Numbered from the stretch's first letter, positions 42,518-53,100 are shown. The stretch: 64,000 nt of DNA from an uncultured Bacteroidia bacterium (GCA_902776565.1 CACYQN010000010.1:83839-147838); one strand, 5' to 3'. Notes: generated by a model not told the origin, from the letters alone. Numbers and translations are program-made.

Positions 42518-42747
42518 ATATTTGATTTTAGAAAGTTACTAACTTCATTGTATATTTCCCTCTCTGTTGCTTTTTGCTCATTCCTAGATATAATTTGAGC
42601 AATTGCTTGAATTACGACATTTTCGGAATCCATAGCATCCGCTATTGAATTGTAATCGTCAGGATTATAGCCGTATGAATTTATTAGCTGTTCATCAGCA
42701 ATTACGGCTTGCAAAATTTTATCACTATTTGTTTGATATGTACTCAT
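42514..42747 (-). CDS. 77-residue helical protein of the defence operon
   Basis: A small acidic, all-helical protein (SDKILQAVIADEQLINSYGY...) with no known domain. It sits between the helicase gene (3 bp upstream) and the SMC-like ATPase gene (overlapping 4 bp), so its translation is coupled to both. It probably bridges or regulates the two large proteins. It is too short and too different to call DndE. Confidence 0.65.
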   Translation of the reverse strand: MSTYQTNSDKILQAVIADEQLINSYGYNPDDYNSIADAMDSENVVIQAIAQIISRNEQKATEREIYNEVSNFLKSNI

Positions 42748-42750
42748 ATG

Positions 42751-45021
42751 CTAATTAAATATGGATAGATTATAATGATTCAATACTTCTTGGAGTTCTT
42801 TGTCTGTATCATTTAGATTTTCTGACAACAATGCAAAATCGCGAACTCGTTTTAATTCACTTGCAACCAAATTTTTTTCCAATGAATAACATTCTTCATC
42901 AAAAACATTGTCTGGAATAACAATTAGGTCGTGAATTATAGCAAAACGTTTGTCTTTGTGTGTTCTTAGAACACGACCACGGCGTTGGATAAATTGTCTG
43001 GGATTTCCAGTGCTTGCGCAGAAAATAGCCAATTCACTTCGTGGTACATCAACACCTTCGTCCAAACATTTCATCGATGTAAGTACATCAATGCTTCCAT
43101 CGGCAAAGCCTTTGAGCATGGCATCTCTATCTGTTGAGTCTGATGTAAATTGCCGGACGATGATATGAGAGTCCATATCACGGACAATTCTTGTGAAATC
43201 GTCAATTAGGTGTTCTGTTTCGGGGTCTGATCCGATAGTATCTGATTGGTCGAAAATATCAGCTTCAAAATTGTCTGGTTTATTGCCTTCTGGCACATAG
43301 ACCAATGTGTATTTCAAACTGCCATTGTCTGCCATTCGTTGTTGAACAATTTGTTTGAATGTATTCAACTTGTTGGCCGCTTTGTGAATAATGCTTTTCC
43401 GTTTCAATAAAAGCATTTTTAATCGTTCTTGACTTTCTTCATCGTGAAAGCCCATTATCTTGACAATCTTTTTTGAAAGGACTACATATTGAGACAATTC
43501 GCTTTCTGTCAAATGTACAATGTGCGGATAGTAGTAATAGCGGCATAAAGCACCATTATCAATAGCTTCTGCCATTGAATATTCAAATGTATAATTGTCG
43601 GAGCACCCAAAGAAATCCATTAGCTTTTGGTTGCCAGTTTCGTCATATTGCCGTTCAGGTGTGGCGGAAAGTCCAATTCTACGTAAGTATTTTATATCAG
43701 ATAAACGCTTTGCCATTAATCCTCCACCCATATTATGTGCTTCGTCAGCAATGAGTAGAAGTTTATTTTTGGGGAATTGATTTAATTCAATAAAGACATT
43801 TGAACGAACAAATGAAGCGTATGTGGATATTATTATATATGACGAATCATTATTGGCGTTTGTCATTTCCAATAATCGGAGATTGGCAACAGCAGATTTC
43901 CAATTGTTATACTTTGAACAAACTTTAATAATATTACTGAAATTGAATTTTTTGCATTCGACTTCCCATTGTTCAACAAGGGTAATAGTTGGAACAAGAA
44001 TTATGGCTTTATAATATCCTTTTCGTTTGTATATCTCTAATAGACAATTTAATGATGTGATAGTTTTACCTGTTCCTGTCGCCATAGCAAACAAACCTTT
44101 CTGCTCGTTTGCTTTCCAGTTTTCAAATGCTTGTTTTTGATAGTCTCTTGGTCCGGATTCATATGGAAAATGAGGTTTGCCAAAGTCAATATTGGGGATT
44201 TGCTCTTTTTTGACTTTTAGATTCTCAATTTCAATCTCGACTTTATTTTTGGCTTTTTCCAATGCCTTAATTACAGATTTTGGCAATGATTTGTTGTCAA
44301 TATCCTGTTGTATGAATTTGTATTCGTCTTCCAACAAATTTTTTAGTTCCCTGTTCTTGAATAATTCTGCAATATGTGTTTTTACTTTGTCGGTAGGAAC
44401 AAAAACAACGTTTTCATCTTTGCCGTTGAATACAAGATCAAACTCATTTTTGATTTCGTTTATTGTTGCTGTTGCAGAGTTACCATCCCAATCGCAAAAA
44501 ATAGTAAGGCTTTCAATATTTTCGATTAAAGCAGAACGAGAAAAATTGCATGAACCATCAAAGCCAACATTGTTTATTCCATCGAAGAACACACCTGTTT
44601 TAGTGTGTGAAATACCAATACCATCTTTGGGCACAACAATTTTTATATTAAGCCTTTCGTTTCGAATAAGCCAAGCAAGGCATTCAAAGAAATGAACATC
44701 CCGTTCTGATAATGTGTCCTTTAGATTTTCAATGTCAGTTATGTCAAAATAGGGAAGAGGAGTGTTGAGTTCTCCGTCGGCGATAGCTTTTTTATCTTGT
44801 TCTGTCAGAATGTCATTTACAATGAAATTCATGCGTCCCCCATTGTATAGAAAAGATGCGAATCCATCAGCCAATACATTGATAGCAGTAGAGGAAAAGA
44901 ATCCCAACATCAAATCGAACTGTGTTGAATTGCATAAGCAATCGGAGAAGAAACCTATCGGTTCCCACTCGGTGCGCGATTTGAATCGGCGATGTGATGG
45001 AAATGAGACATCTTTCAGCAT
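42751..45021 (-). CDS. DEAD/DEAH-box helicase with N-terminal PLD-like nuclease domain
   Basis: 756 residues. The N-terminal phospholipase D-like domain carries a complete HxKx4-5D motif (His139, Lys141, Asp147 in HTKTGVFFD) followed by a Ser/Asn segment (GSCNFSRSAL), so nuclease activity is plausible. The superfamily 2 helicase has Walker A ATGTGKT (about 315), IADEAH (about 422), LSATPE, and motif VI QRRGRVLR near the end. It would translocate on DNA with ATP and cut it. It is the seventh gene of the operon, with gaps of 10 bp before and 3 bp after. It may be a restriction component of the Ssp-like system. Confidence 0.88.
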   Translation of the reverse strand: MLKDVSFPSHRRFKSRTEWEPIGFFSDCLCNSTQFDLMLGFFSSTAINVLADGFASFLYNGGRMNFIVNDILTEQDKKAIADGELNTPLPYFDITDIENLKDTLSERDVHFFECLAWLIRNERLNIKIVVPKDGIGISHTKTGVFFDGINNVGFDGSCNFSRSALIENIESLTIFCDWDGNSATATINEIKNEFDLVFNGKDENVVFVPTDKVKTHIAELFKNRELKNLLEDEYKFIQQDIDNKSLPKSVIKALEKAKNKVEIEIENLKVKKEQIPNIDFGKPHFPYESGPRDYQKQAFENWKANEQKGLFAMATGTGKTITSLNCLLEIYKRKGYYKAIILVPTITLVEQWEVECKKFNFSNIIKVCSKYNNWKSAVANLRLLEMTNANNDSSYIIISTYASFVRSNVFIELNQFPKNKLLLIADEAHNMGGGLMAKRLSDIKYLRRIGLSATPERQYDETGNQKLMDFFGCSDNYTFEYSMAEAIDNGALCRYYYYPHIVHLTESELSQYVVLSKKIVKIMGFHDEESQERLKMLLLKRKSIIHKAANKLNTFKQIVQQRMADNGSLKYTLVYVPEGNKPDNFEADIFDQSDTIGSDPETEHLIDDFTRIVRDMDSHIIVRQFTSDSTDRDAMLKGFADGSIDVLTSMKCLDEGVDVPRSELAIFCASTGNPRQFIQRRGRVLRTHKDKRFAIIHDLIVIPDNVFDEECYSLEKNLVASELKRVRDFALLSENLNDTDKELQEVLNHYNLSIFN

Positions 45022-45031
45022 AAAAGAGCAA

Positions 45032-45694
45032 TTAATCTACCAATGTTGGATGAAAATGTTTTGCACTAATTGTTTGAAATTTAGATTGATAACAACTGTT
45101 GTTGCACCAATGATGAGCCAATGATAACATATATGGTTTCCAATACTTTTCTTGAGCACTTTTCACCGCAGCTTTATATTGGGAATCATTTTGTATTTGC
45201 CTATATATATCAGATTTAACAAAATTGGAAAGCACAAAGTCAATTCCTAATACAATATCCATGGGGGGATATGAAATACGTGGTGTGGGTAAAAGTAATA
45301 TATCACCTAAGTCCATATTTTTTATTGTATTTCCACCCCAAGTCAAATGAAAATGTGGATGAATATAATCTTGTCCATCACTATCATCATAATCCAAATG
45401 CCATGCTGATTTCACCTTGCCAGTTTCTTTTTGTCCCTCAATTGTGATTCTAAAACAATATTGAGATATTGGAATGTCCGCATTATTCGTTTCTTTGTAC
45501 GATATATCTAAAAACACATCCAAAAATGAAACAGATGGTTTTGCGTTTCTTGGAGTGTCAATCTTAAATTTTAGTTTTGCAATATTGCATTCTCCTCTTC
45601 TGTAACCGCCAATCAAAGGTGATGTATCAGAGCATATCTTCTTATTTTTGAGGATGTTGGCTATATTTTGAATGTATGTTGCATAGTTACTCAT
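45032..45694 (-). CDS. unknown protein with HPHFH motif in the defence operon
   Basis: A 220-residue soluble alpha/beta protein. Three close His residues lie in YIHPHFHLTWGG (His112, 114, 116), followed by GDILLLPTPRISYPPMD. The His cluster could bind a metal. Six Cys lie mostly near the ends. No family is recognised. It lies 3 bp after the receiver-domain gene and 10 bp before the helicase gene. It may be a sensor, a nuclease subunit or an adaptor; the sequence does not decide. Confidence 0.65.
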   Translation of the reverse strand: MSNYATYIQNIANILKNKKICSDTSPLIGGYRRGECNIAKLKFKIDTPRNAKPSVSFLDVFLDISYKETNNADIPISQYCFRITIEGQKETGKVKSAWHLDYDDSDGQDYIHPHFHLTWGGNTIKNMDLGDILLLPTPRISYPPMDIVLGIDFVLSNFVKSDIYRQIQNDSQYKAAVKSAQEKYWKPYMLSLAHHWCNNSCYQSKFQTISAKHFHPTLVD

Positions 45695-45697
45695 ATC

Positions 45698-46807
45698 TTA
45701 TTGTTTTTTGCGTGAATACAACGATTTCAGCTCTGCGTACCTTTCTTTTTCTACATCTGCAACATTAAGCCAGTTGTCGATATTCTTTCGCCATAGAGCG
45801 GCATCAACAGAAACGTATTCTGGCTCTTGCCAAGAATATAAATTGTCTTGCCCTTGAATTAACAAACCATCAACAGGGTCTAATGGAAGTCCGTGACCTT
45901 TACAAATTGTCCAAAACTCATCGCTATCCGCTTTATCAATTTTTTTCGCGACAACTAATTGTGTCAGTTCTGTAGTTTGTTTGATTTTTTCAATTCTTTC
46001 TCCTGCAGATGTTGAGCGTAGATATAAATTCGAATTAATCACTTCTTTCCACCATTTTTCTATTAAGTGCATCCACCAACGAGGCCAGCCATTGCAAAAA
46101 ACGCCTTTATATTTTGCTTCTGTCAGTAATTCCAACAATTTGGGCCAATCAGTAGATTTTGATTTGTCTATTCCAAGACGAGCTGCTAAAACATCTTCAT
46201 CAATAAGCAATCCTTGTTTGGACAACAATTCTGTAATCAAAAACCTTGATTGGATGTGAACAGGTGATTTTTTTGTTTCATCATATTCATACACGAATCT
46301 ACTATCGATAATAGTTTCATCAACTTTCAATATGTTGTTTATTGTCATCGCAGAATCACCCAAAACATTGTATCCAATAGGTAAATCTATGAGTTGAGTG
46401 GTAAACATTGTAAAAGCTTTATCATCCAATTGCTTATCAATAAAAATATCAAACAAGTCTTTCCCTGATTTTTCCAATGCTTGTTCTGTTTTTTCATTCG
46501 TTGAAAACAATACTATTGGAAAACTTTTTAATACACCTTCCTTTTGCCTCGTTCTTATTTCTTGAGCTAACGAAGTCCCTCTAAAATTTGCTCTTTTGTT
46601 ATTACCATTTGGCTTATCATCAAGTTTTAAATCCAAGATTAATCCATCAAAATCATCTTCTTTTTCTTTCAAGAGACCAAACTGTTTTTCCCAAGAATCT
46701 TCGTGCTGCATAGCAACAATAGATAATTCTGCATTTTCAAAACCTGTAACCTTGCTTTGAGATTCTGGGTCGTCATCAATGTAAAAATACTTTATAGCCA
46801 TAGACAC
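45698..46807 (-). CDS. receiver-domain protein with unknown C-terminal region
   Basis: 369 residues. An N-terminal receiver fold carries the full phosphoacceptor set: acidic triad DDD (11-13), Asp59 in GLILDLKL, Ser102/Thr103 in IVLFSTNE and Lys125 in DIFIDKQL. Residues about 155-369 are an uncharacterised helical region without a standard DNA-binding output (ITELLSKQGLLIDEDVLAARLGID, WPRWWMHLIEKWWKEV). It lies 5 bp after the double-GHKL gene, so a phosphorelay between the two is likely. This is uncommon in phage-defence operons. Which protein it controls is not known. Confidence 0.8.
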   Translation of the reverse strand: MSMAIKYFYIDDDPESQSKVTGFENAELSIVAMQHEDSWEKQFGLLKEKEDDFDGLILDLKLDDKPNGNNKRANFRGTSLAQEIRTRQKEGVLKSFPIVLFSTNEKTEQALEKSGKDLFDIFIDKQLDDKAFTMFTTQLIDLPIGYNVLGDSAMTINNILKVDETIIDSRFVYEYDETKKSPVHIQSRFLITELLSKQGLLIDEDVLAARLGIDKSKSTDWPKLLELLTEAKYKGVFCNGWPRWWMHLIEKWWKEVINSNLYLRSTSAGERIEKIKQTTELTQLVVAKKIDKADSDEFWTICKGHGLPLDPVDGLLIQGQDNLYSWQEPEYVSVDAALWRKNIDNWLNVADVEKERYAELKSLYSRKKQ

Positions 46808-46812
46808 AATAT

Positions 46813-49005
46813 TTATTTGTTTTTTGGAATTGTTATTTTAAAGCAAGTTGAATAGCCATCATTGGGAGGAACAATGCAAATACTGCCTTTATAAGAAATA
46901 ATAATGTCCTTTACTATTTTCAATCCAAGTCCAGTACCAATCAATTGTTTTTCGTTTGGCGCATCAAAACTTGCTGGTGTAGAAGTTGAGAAAAAAGCAT
47001 TGAATACTCTACTTTCGTTTTCTTTTGGAATACCATCACCATTATCAAGGAAATTAATAAATATATTCTCACCTTCGACACCCACTTCAACTAATACTTT
47101 GCCAATGACATTCGCTCTCTTTATTGCTTTCCTTGAGTTAGTATATAAATTGTATAAAATAGAGTTCCATTCTGAACTATGCATAGGAATTGTAGTAACA
47201 TCGAAATCATACGCATCAACATTAAATTCTATTCTATTCTTTTCCAAATCGTTTTTAATTGTATTTTGGAATCGGTCTAAAACTGCCAGCAAATCAATCG
47301 GTAATTTTTTCCTATTTGTATTTTGGGAAATTGTTGTGCCAAAATAATCCGTATAACTAAATAAGTTGTCAAAATCCGCTTTTATTTCAGATACATAATT
47401 TTGAACTTCATTATTAAGATTTAGTTGGTTTAACTTGCTAATATGTCCATAAACAGAAGAATGGAATTGTATCATTTCGTGTGTGAACTCGCCAATAGTA
47501 AGACCTAATCCTGCCAAAACCCTGAGCATACCTGCTTCTTCTATTAGATTTTCAAGTTTCTTTATTATTTCAAGTCCTTCTTTTTGCTCATTTTCTATTA
47601 TTGTATCTTGTTCTTCATTTTGACCCCCTGTATTTTGGTCTGATTTATTATCAAGAATGCTCTTTAATTTATCGAACATTTCTTGAGTTGTTTGTTCCTT
47701 TCTATCAGAATCTTGGGTAAAATCATCTTTGTTTTGCTTCTCCTTAAATATTTTAATTTTTTCTGCAATTCGACCTCTGACTGCAACAAGTGATTTGTTA
47801 ATAAATTCTGATAATTGATTAAATGCTTCGTTTTCAATCAATCCTTCTCGACTAGCTGTTTCTTCGAATGTATGACCAGTAGGGTCAATTATTTCTACAA
47901 ATCCAAATAAATTTTGATTATTTAGAGGAATGTTTGTCTTCCCTGATTCTGCACTCCAACGTTTGTCAATATTCGTCCAATCATCTTTGGGCTCGCCGTA
48001 AGGTAATACTCTAAATCCATTTCTATATAGTCTAACACCACTAGCTGTTTTTGACAACTCTTGTATTTTCTTTAAATCAGGGCCTGACACTTTTTCTCCA
48101 TAATATTGAGGTCTATCATAAATAAAATAGTGTATTTTAAAATATACATTAGAAAGTGCTGAAAAACTGTACTCATTTTCTGTATGTGTAATTTCAATAA
48201 TGTCATCGATATCAAGACTATCACTTTTAATCGAAACGATTCCACTATGATTATTGTCAATATACCCTTCGAAAACAGCCAAAGATTTATCAAAAATTGA
48301 AATTTGTTCATTTAAGAATGGGTGTTTCTCGTTATTGGAAACCAAATTAAAATTGACCTTAAATGTCTCTTCGTTTCGGATTGCAAGATTGTCTGTTTTG
48401 CTTCGTTCTGACAAATAATCAGGTTGAAATAAATCTAATACATACCTGTAGATGCGTTTAATGGCTGCGTCTGTCCATTTTTCTCTAAGTCCACGAATTT
48501 CGATTGTAGTGCCCTCATCTTTTTGTTTTTGTATAAATTCGATTGGAAAAGTAATAGAAGTAAGGTCTCTATCAATAGAATATTTGTTCCAGTCAATTTC
48601 AAGTCGAATAGCTTTATCAGATTCTTTAGTTTGTGTAACAATAATCAAACGGTTTCCTAACCGTTGCGTGGCAAATCTACCAATTCCTTTTTTCCCTGCT
48701 TTGGTTCGATTAAAACGAGGTGATGTCGGATTATGAAGTTTGTCTGTAGAAGATATTCTCATAAAACCATTGATAAGTTGCTTTTTTGACATACCTAAAC
48801 CATTGTCAGATATGATTAAAGAACCACCCAAGACAGATGTGTCAATAAAATCAACATCTACAATTGTTGCATCTGCATCATAGGAATTTTTTATCAGTTC
48901 GGAAACTGCGGTTTCTGCTCTTCCTACTAATTCATAGCCTAATCGCTGAATTAATCCTGCATCTATTGTAAATCCAACTTCTTTAATGTTTGTGTATTCT
49001 TCCAT
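46813..49005 (-). CDS. protein with two GHKL ATPase domains: MORC/Hsp90-like and histidine-kinase-like
   Basis: About 730 residues; MEEYT is chosen as start because it gives the 5-bp spacing usual in this operon (MFYIKF at 49023 is the alternative). The N-terminal GHKL domain has ELIKN (Glu36, Asn40), DNGLG (67-71) and GKKGIG (104-109), followed by an S5-like region (TASREGLIENEAF), as in MORC/Hsp90 ATPases. A coiled segment leads to a kinase half: H-box-like LTIGEFTHEM (about 508), N-box YNLYTNSRKA, G-boxes DNGDGIP and GTGLGLKIV. It probably both clamps DNA or protein with ATP and signals to the receiver protein encoded next. Confidence 0.85.
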   Translation of the reverse strand: MEEYTNIKEVGFTIDAGLIQRLGYELVGRAETAVSELIKNSYDADATIVDVDFIDTSVLGGSLIISDNGLGMSKKQLINGFMRISSTDKLHNPTSPRFNRTKAGKKGIGRFATQRLGNRLIIVTQTKESDKAIRLEIDWNKYSIDRDLTSITFPIEFIQKQKDEGTTIEIRGLREKWTDAAIKRIYRYVLDLFQPDYLSERSKTDNLAIRNEETFKVNFNLVSNNEKHPFLNEQISIFDKSLAVFEGYIDNNHSGIVSIKSDSLDIDDIIEITHTENEYSFSALSNVYFKIHYFIYDRPQYYGEKVSGPDLKKIQELSKTASGVRLYRNGFRVLPYGEPKDDWTNIDKRWSAESGKTNIPLNNQNLFGFVEIIDPTGHTFEETASREGLIENEAFNQLSEFINKSLVAVRGRIAEKIKIFKEKQNKDDFTQDSDRKEQTTQEMFDKLKSILDNKSDQNTGGQNEEQDTIIENEQKEGLEIIKKLENLIEEAGMLRVLAGLGLTIGEFTHEMIQFHSSVYGHISKLNQLNLNNEVQNYVSEIKADFDNLFSYTDYFGTTISQNTNRKKLPIDLLAVLDRFQNTIKNDLEKNRIEFNVDAYDFDVTTIPMHSSEWNSILYNLYTNSRKAIKRANVIGKVLVEVGVEGENIFINFLDNGDGIPKENESRVFNAFFSTSTPASFDAPNEKQLIGTGLGLKIVKDIIISYKGSICIVPPNDGYSTCFKITIPKNK

Positions 49006-49010
49006 GAACT

Positions 49011-50114
49011 TTATATAAAACAATTAGCACACATTATTTCATCTCCTAGAATGTCAACAAGGGTAGTTCCTTTGTTTTGCTTGCGGCTTTCCTCTTGTCG
49101 CTTAATAATGTCGAGTTTGATTTGGCGTACACGCTCGGGTTTGCATAAATCTGCCAGACTTTCGTTCTGATTCCAAGTGTAGCCGTCTTTTTCAAACTCC
49201 ATAGCCTTTTTGTAGAGGTCGGGATGTTGCTCATACAGCCATATCCATTCTATTTTCTGTTGGAAAAAACAGAAATAGCAACCGGAACGGCTTCTGCTGT
49301 ATGTTCCTGTCTTTCCGTCAACTTCGAAAGGAATATCCTCGTAATATGCAGGAACACCTACGCCGCTTTCACGCAACAAACGGAAAATATCTTCTTTTAC
49401 AAGGACATCGGTGTTATCAATCAATGGGAAATAGTCTAATTTGCCAACTGGATAATCAGTGGTCTTTAGGAATGCAAAAACGGCTTGGTTGAACATTTTT
49501 ACATCGTAATCAAGCAGAGCATTCATTTTTTTCGAGTAGTAATATTGTTTGGTGATTGGCTTTTTTACGATTGACATTATTTCCTCTCGTGCGAAATCAT
49601 TAGGGCAAAGGATGTCGTAAAGCTTTATTATTTGTTCAAGATTATCATTGTTCAGAAACTTGCTGATTACATCTATGCTCCAAATGTTCCTTCTGAACGG
49701 GAAAATTGCTTGTATGTTTGGCTTTGTTGATATGTAACCGTCCCTATCTTCATCGCCTCGTATGCCAACGTATGAAATTGCCAAATCGTCACCAACATAT
49801 TTTTCAAATTCTGCCAGTTTCATTTTTTGTGTACACCAGCGTGCTTGTGGTGAAGGCAAGAATCCTCCCATTGCTTTCAGAAAGTGGTGAAATGGGGATG
49901 GTTCAGGACTATTCTCTGCTGCTTTTAGCCGAGTGATTTTTTTGCCTAGATAAACTTCTAGGTTTGTAATTAATTGTTCTGTTTCGGTTAATTCACAACC
50001 TGTGTCAGAATTGTAATATTCGATACTAAACGTCGGATATTTTTGTTTCAGATAAATTGCTAGTGCAGCACTGTCTTTCCCTCCTGATATGCCTAATATA
50101 TGTCGTACATTCAT
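49011..50114 (-). CDS. sspD: SspD/DndC-like PAPS-reductase-fold sulfurtransferase
   Basis: 367 residues. The ATP-pyrophosphatase loop SGGKDS lies at 10-15. Cys94 (ARWCTQ), Cys279 and Cys282 (GCYFCFF), plus Cys362 and Cys365 (CANC), can supply the four ligands of an Fe-S cluster as in DndC. Homologues activate the DNA backbone with ATP for sulfur transfer, the key step in phosphorothioation. It starts 5 bp after the large ATPase gene. Its genetic partners (DUF4007 and ATPase) make SspD more likely than DndC. No cysteine desulfurase (SspA/DndA) is in this window, so a housekeeping enzyme would have to supply sulfur. Confidence 0.75.
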   Translation of the reverse strand: MNVRHILGISGGKDSAALAIYLKQKYPTFSIEYYNSDTGCELTETEQLITNLEVYLGKKITRLKAAENSPEPSPFHHFLKAMGGFLPSPQARWCTQKMKLAEFEKYVGDDLAISYVGIRGDEDRDGYISTKPNIQAIFPFRRNIWSIDVISKFLNNDNLEQIIKLYDILCPNDFAREEIMSIVKKPITKQYYYSKKMNALLDYDVKMFNQAVFAFLKTTDYPVGKLDYFPLIDNTDVLVKEDIFRLLRESGVGVPAYYEDIPFEVDGKTGTYSRSRSGCYFCFFQQKIEWIWLYEQHPDLYKKAMEFEKDGYTWNQNESLADLCKPERVRQIKLDIIKRQEESRKQNKGTTLVDILGDEIMCANCFI

Positions 50115-50119
50115 AATCC

Positions 50120-53100
50120 TTACTCCTGATTATTCATTTTTTTATTCAATAAAGCAAGCAATGTGCAAACATCAACATTGTTATTGCCGGATAGAATTTT
50201 GCTTATCTTATTTTCTAACTCTGATGCACGTTTCTTGTCCTTATTGGGTAAAACATATGTTTGGGTTCTGATACTTGTACCCATATTTGTTACCATATCA
50301 AAAGAATATGCTGTTTCATTATTTGATTTTGTTTTCAGAGAAATGTCAGCATATTTTTCACATTCACGTATTAGATAAATCAAATCGTCAACCAATTTTT
50401 CTTCTTCTTCATCGTGTAAATCTTCCAATTTATGGTCTAAAATAGGATAACATATTGATTGATACCACATCGTGCGATTTTCGTATTCAGTCATAATATG
50501 GTTATAAAACTCTTTTTGCTTTGTCGTCAGTAAGTGAACTTTTACATTGCTTAATTTCTGTCTGATTTCAACAATGTATTCGTTATATTCGGCGGAATAT
50601 AAGCCCAATTTATCAACAAGGCGTTCCTCGATACGGTCAATTAGACCTGTGTAGCAAGAGCGTAGTTCTCGTATAGCGGTTTGAATAACTTTGCTGTATT
50701 CCTCTATGTTTACATCCAGCTTGAGTTTTTTTGTGAAACCCAATGCTTCTGGAAGATCTTCAAAGAAAGCCTTTTCTGGGTCTTTTGCGGTTGCTAACAC
50801 ATCACGAAACCGCATAGTGGTTTGGTGGGTAAATTTCCTCGTATTTTTTGTATAGTTATTCAGCCTCTTGTAGAAAAATAGGAATGGCTTAATTGTTTCA
50901 ATAAAACTTTGATTGGTAATGTTAAATTCATCTCCCAGATTAACAAAGCGACGGTACTGATTGAAAAAATCAAGTTTTACTCCATCAACCTCAAATGCTT
51001 TTACAGCATAATCGGCAGGATGTTTTTGTAGCAAATCAAAGAACAACATATCTACATTTGGGATATAAGCACCTTTGGTTATATCATACAATGCAAAATC
51101 TTGCCGTTTGATAAACAAAAAAGTAGGTATCCAGAAATCAATGAAACCTTGCTTCAACTTATATGGTTGGTTGGATAATATTTTTATCAGTTCTGATATT
51201 TTTCTTTGTTTGCCGACTGTGCTTTTTAAGAAACTGATACTTTCGACCCACAAACTTTTCAACTTTTCGTTGGTGGGGTTTTCTGCAAATCCGGTTTCAG
51301 AATGTAATCCAGTTTTCTTTAGTAACGAAAAATAAATTGTTTTTTCGGGTGGAAATTTGTCTTTTTCAAATCCCAAATCTTCTTCTTCGTAATGTTCGAT
51401 AAGTGCGGTAAGATAATTCTTTCTAGCCAAAGAAATCGCGCTGCTCAATTTGTGGCGGTTGAACAATTCATTGTGCATTATAGGTGCTTTGCAATAAACA
51501 TCATCGCAAACAGTAGAAAGAAGTCGATTGAATTCTTTATGAGATGATATTTTGCATTTTTCGCCTTTAAAAATCCATGTAACACGATTCTTATATGCAA
51601 ACAGATTGTCACTTATACTTTTATTCAACAAAGTTTCCTCGTATTCTTTCAATTTCTGAATTTCACCATATGCTACACGGTCAGCCTCTTTGTCAATCAG
51701 TACTTTTGTGAGTATATACTCATATTTCTGAATGTTGTAAAGATGGTCAATTATTTCCTTGGTATTGTTGAAATATGCATAAATAATGGCATGTTCAGTT
51801 TCTGAACTGATTTTTTCGACAGATTCCAGAGCGTCTTTTTTTGAAGAAAAAATAAGTTCAATGTATCCGTCTGTATCACCAGATGGTGTCATATCTACAG
51901 GATCTTCTCGGATTTCATATTCAAAATATCGTGGTGTACCTTTATGATAATAATGAGCCTTTACGGGGGATATGCGGTTGTTTATGAATTTGCGTAAGTC
52001 ATCAATAAATGCAATGGGGCGAGCAACAATAGCTCCAGCTTTTTGTATCTCTAATTCCAAATCAATGTCTGTCCCTTCAAAAAGCAATAAGCGTTGCTTG
52101 TATGCTGCATATCTGATAATCTTAAATTTTTGCAATTGATTGATAATTTGTTCGGAATCATCAATATCCATTGCCAGTTGAGCATATTCAGACATTTGCT
52201 TAGGGTTCATTGTAAAACTTGCAATTCCAAACAGATTTAGTAATCCGATTGCTTTTACAATTTTTATGGCGTCTTCATTTTGTTTCGCATCGCTCCAATA
52301 AAGTCCTTCGACTCTTTCAATAGAAACCTGCATTGAACTCCAACTCATAGAGTCCATATTGGCATCTTTAAGATATGAATAGAAATTGAAAACGATGTAA
52401 TCATATACATTTGCTAGGTTGTATGTCAGATTCTGCTTTGGCGTAAATTCAGAAAAAGAGTTCGTCCCATGTGTAGCAAGGAATGAGAATAAAGAGCGTT
52501 CGTTTTGCCCGTATCGCTGTATGGCTGATGTGATTGCAAATGCAGAGAAAGCATCTAATGGATACAACATTTGTGCAGTATCTCTAGAAAATGCATTGGA
52601 AACAAATTTTGTTTTTTCTGCCAATTGATACAATCGTTCCGCATTGGGTTCATTTGCTTTGCTTTCTCTTTCGTGAATTTGCTTAGAAGCTAAAAAAAGG
52701 AGTTGCTCGACAGGTTCAACAAAAGTAATTTCCTTGAAACGACCTTTTACTTTGATCCATTCGTTTTTTTGAGTTTCTGTAAGATTTTTGGAATACGAAC
52801 CAAAATTCTGGTGCAATGTAGTTAAAAGCAATATGTCGTTAGATGGGACATTGACAAATTCTGCAAATTTCTGAAGGAAATACAGTTCTTGTTCTGGATT
52901 ATTTTTCGCGGCATGTTCAAGCACTTTTCCGAATTCGTCAATTACAATTAGTAAGAATTTATCTTGGCCTTTTAATCTGTTGTAATGTGCTTTCAATGCA
53001 TCAAGTACACTATGAGAATAGTCATCAACATCTAATTTCTTACCCAACAAAGTTGATAACTCCATATAGTCACCAACAATGTTCATAATCTCAAAATTCT

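Noticed and set aside
42514..42747. Possible DndE for the 77-residue gene
   Set aside because: Length and sequence do not match DndE, and the rest of the operon fits Ssp rather than Dnd organisation.
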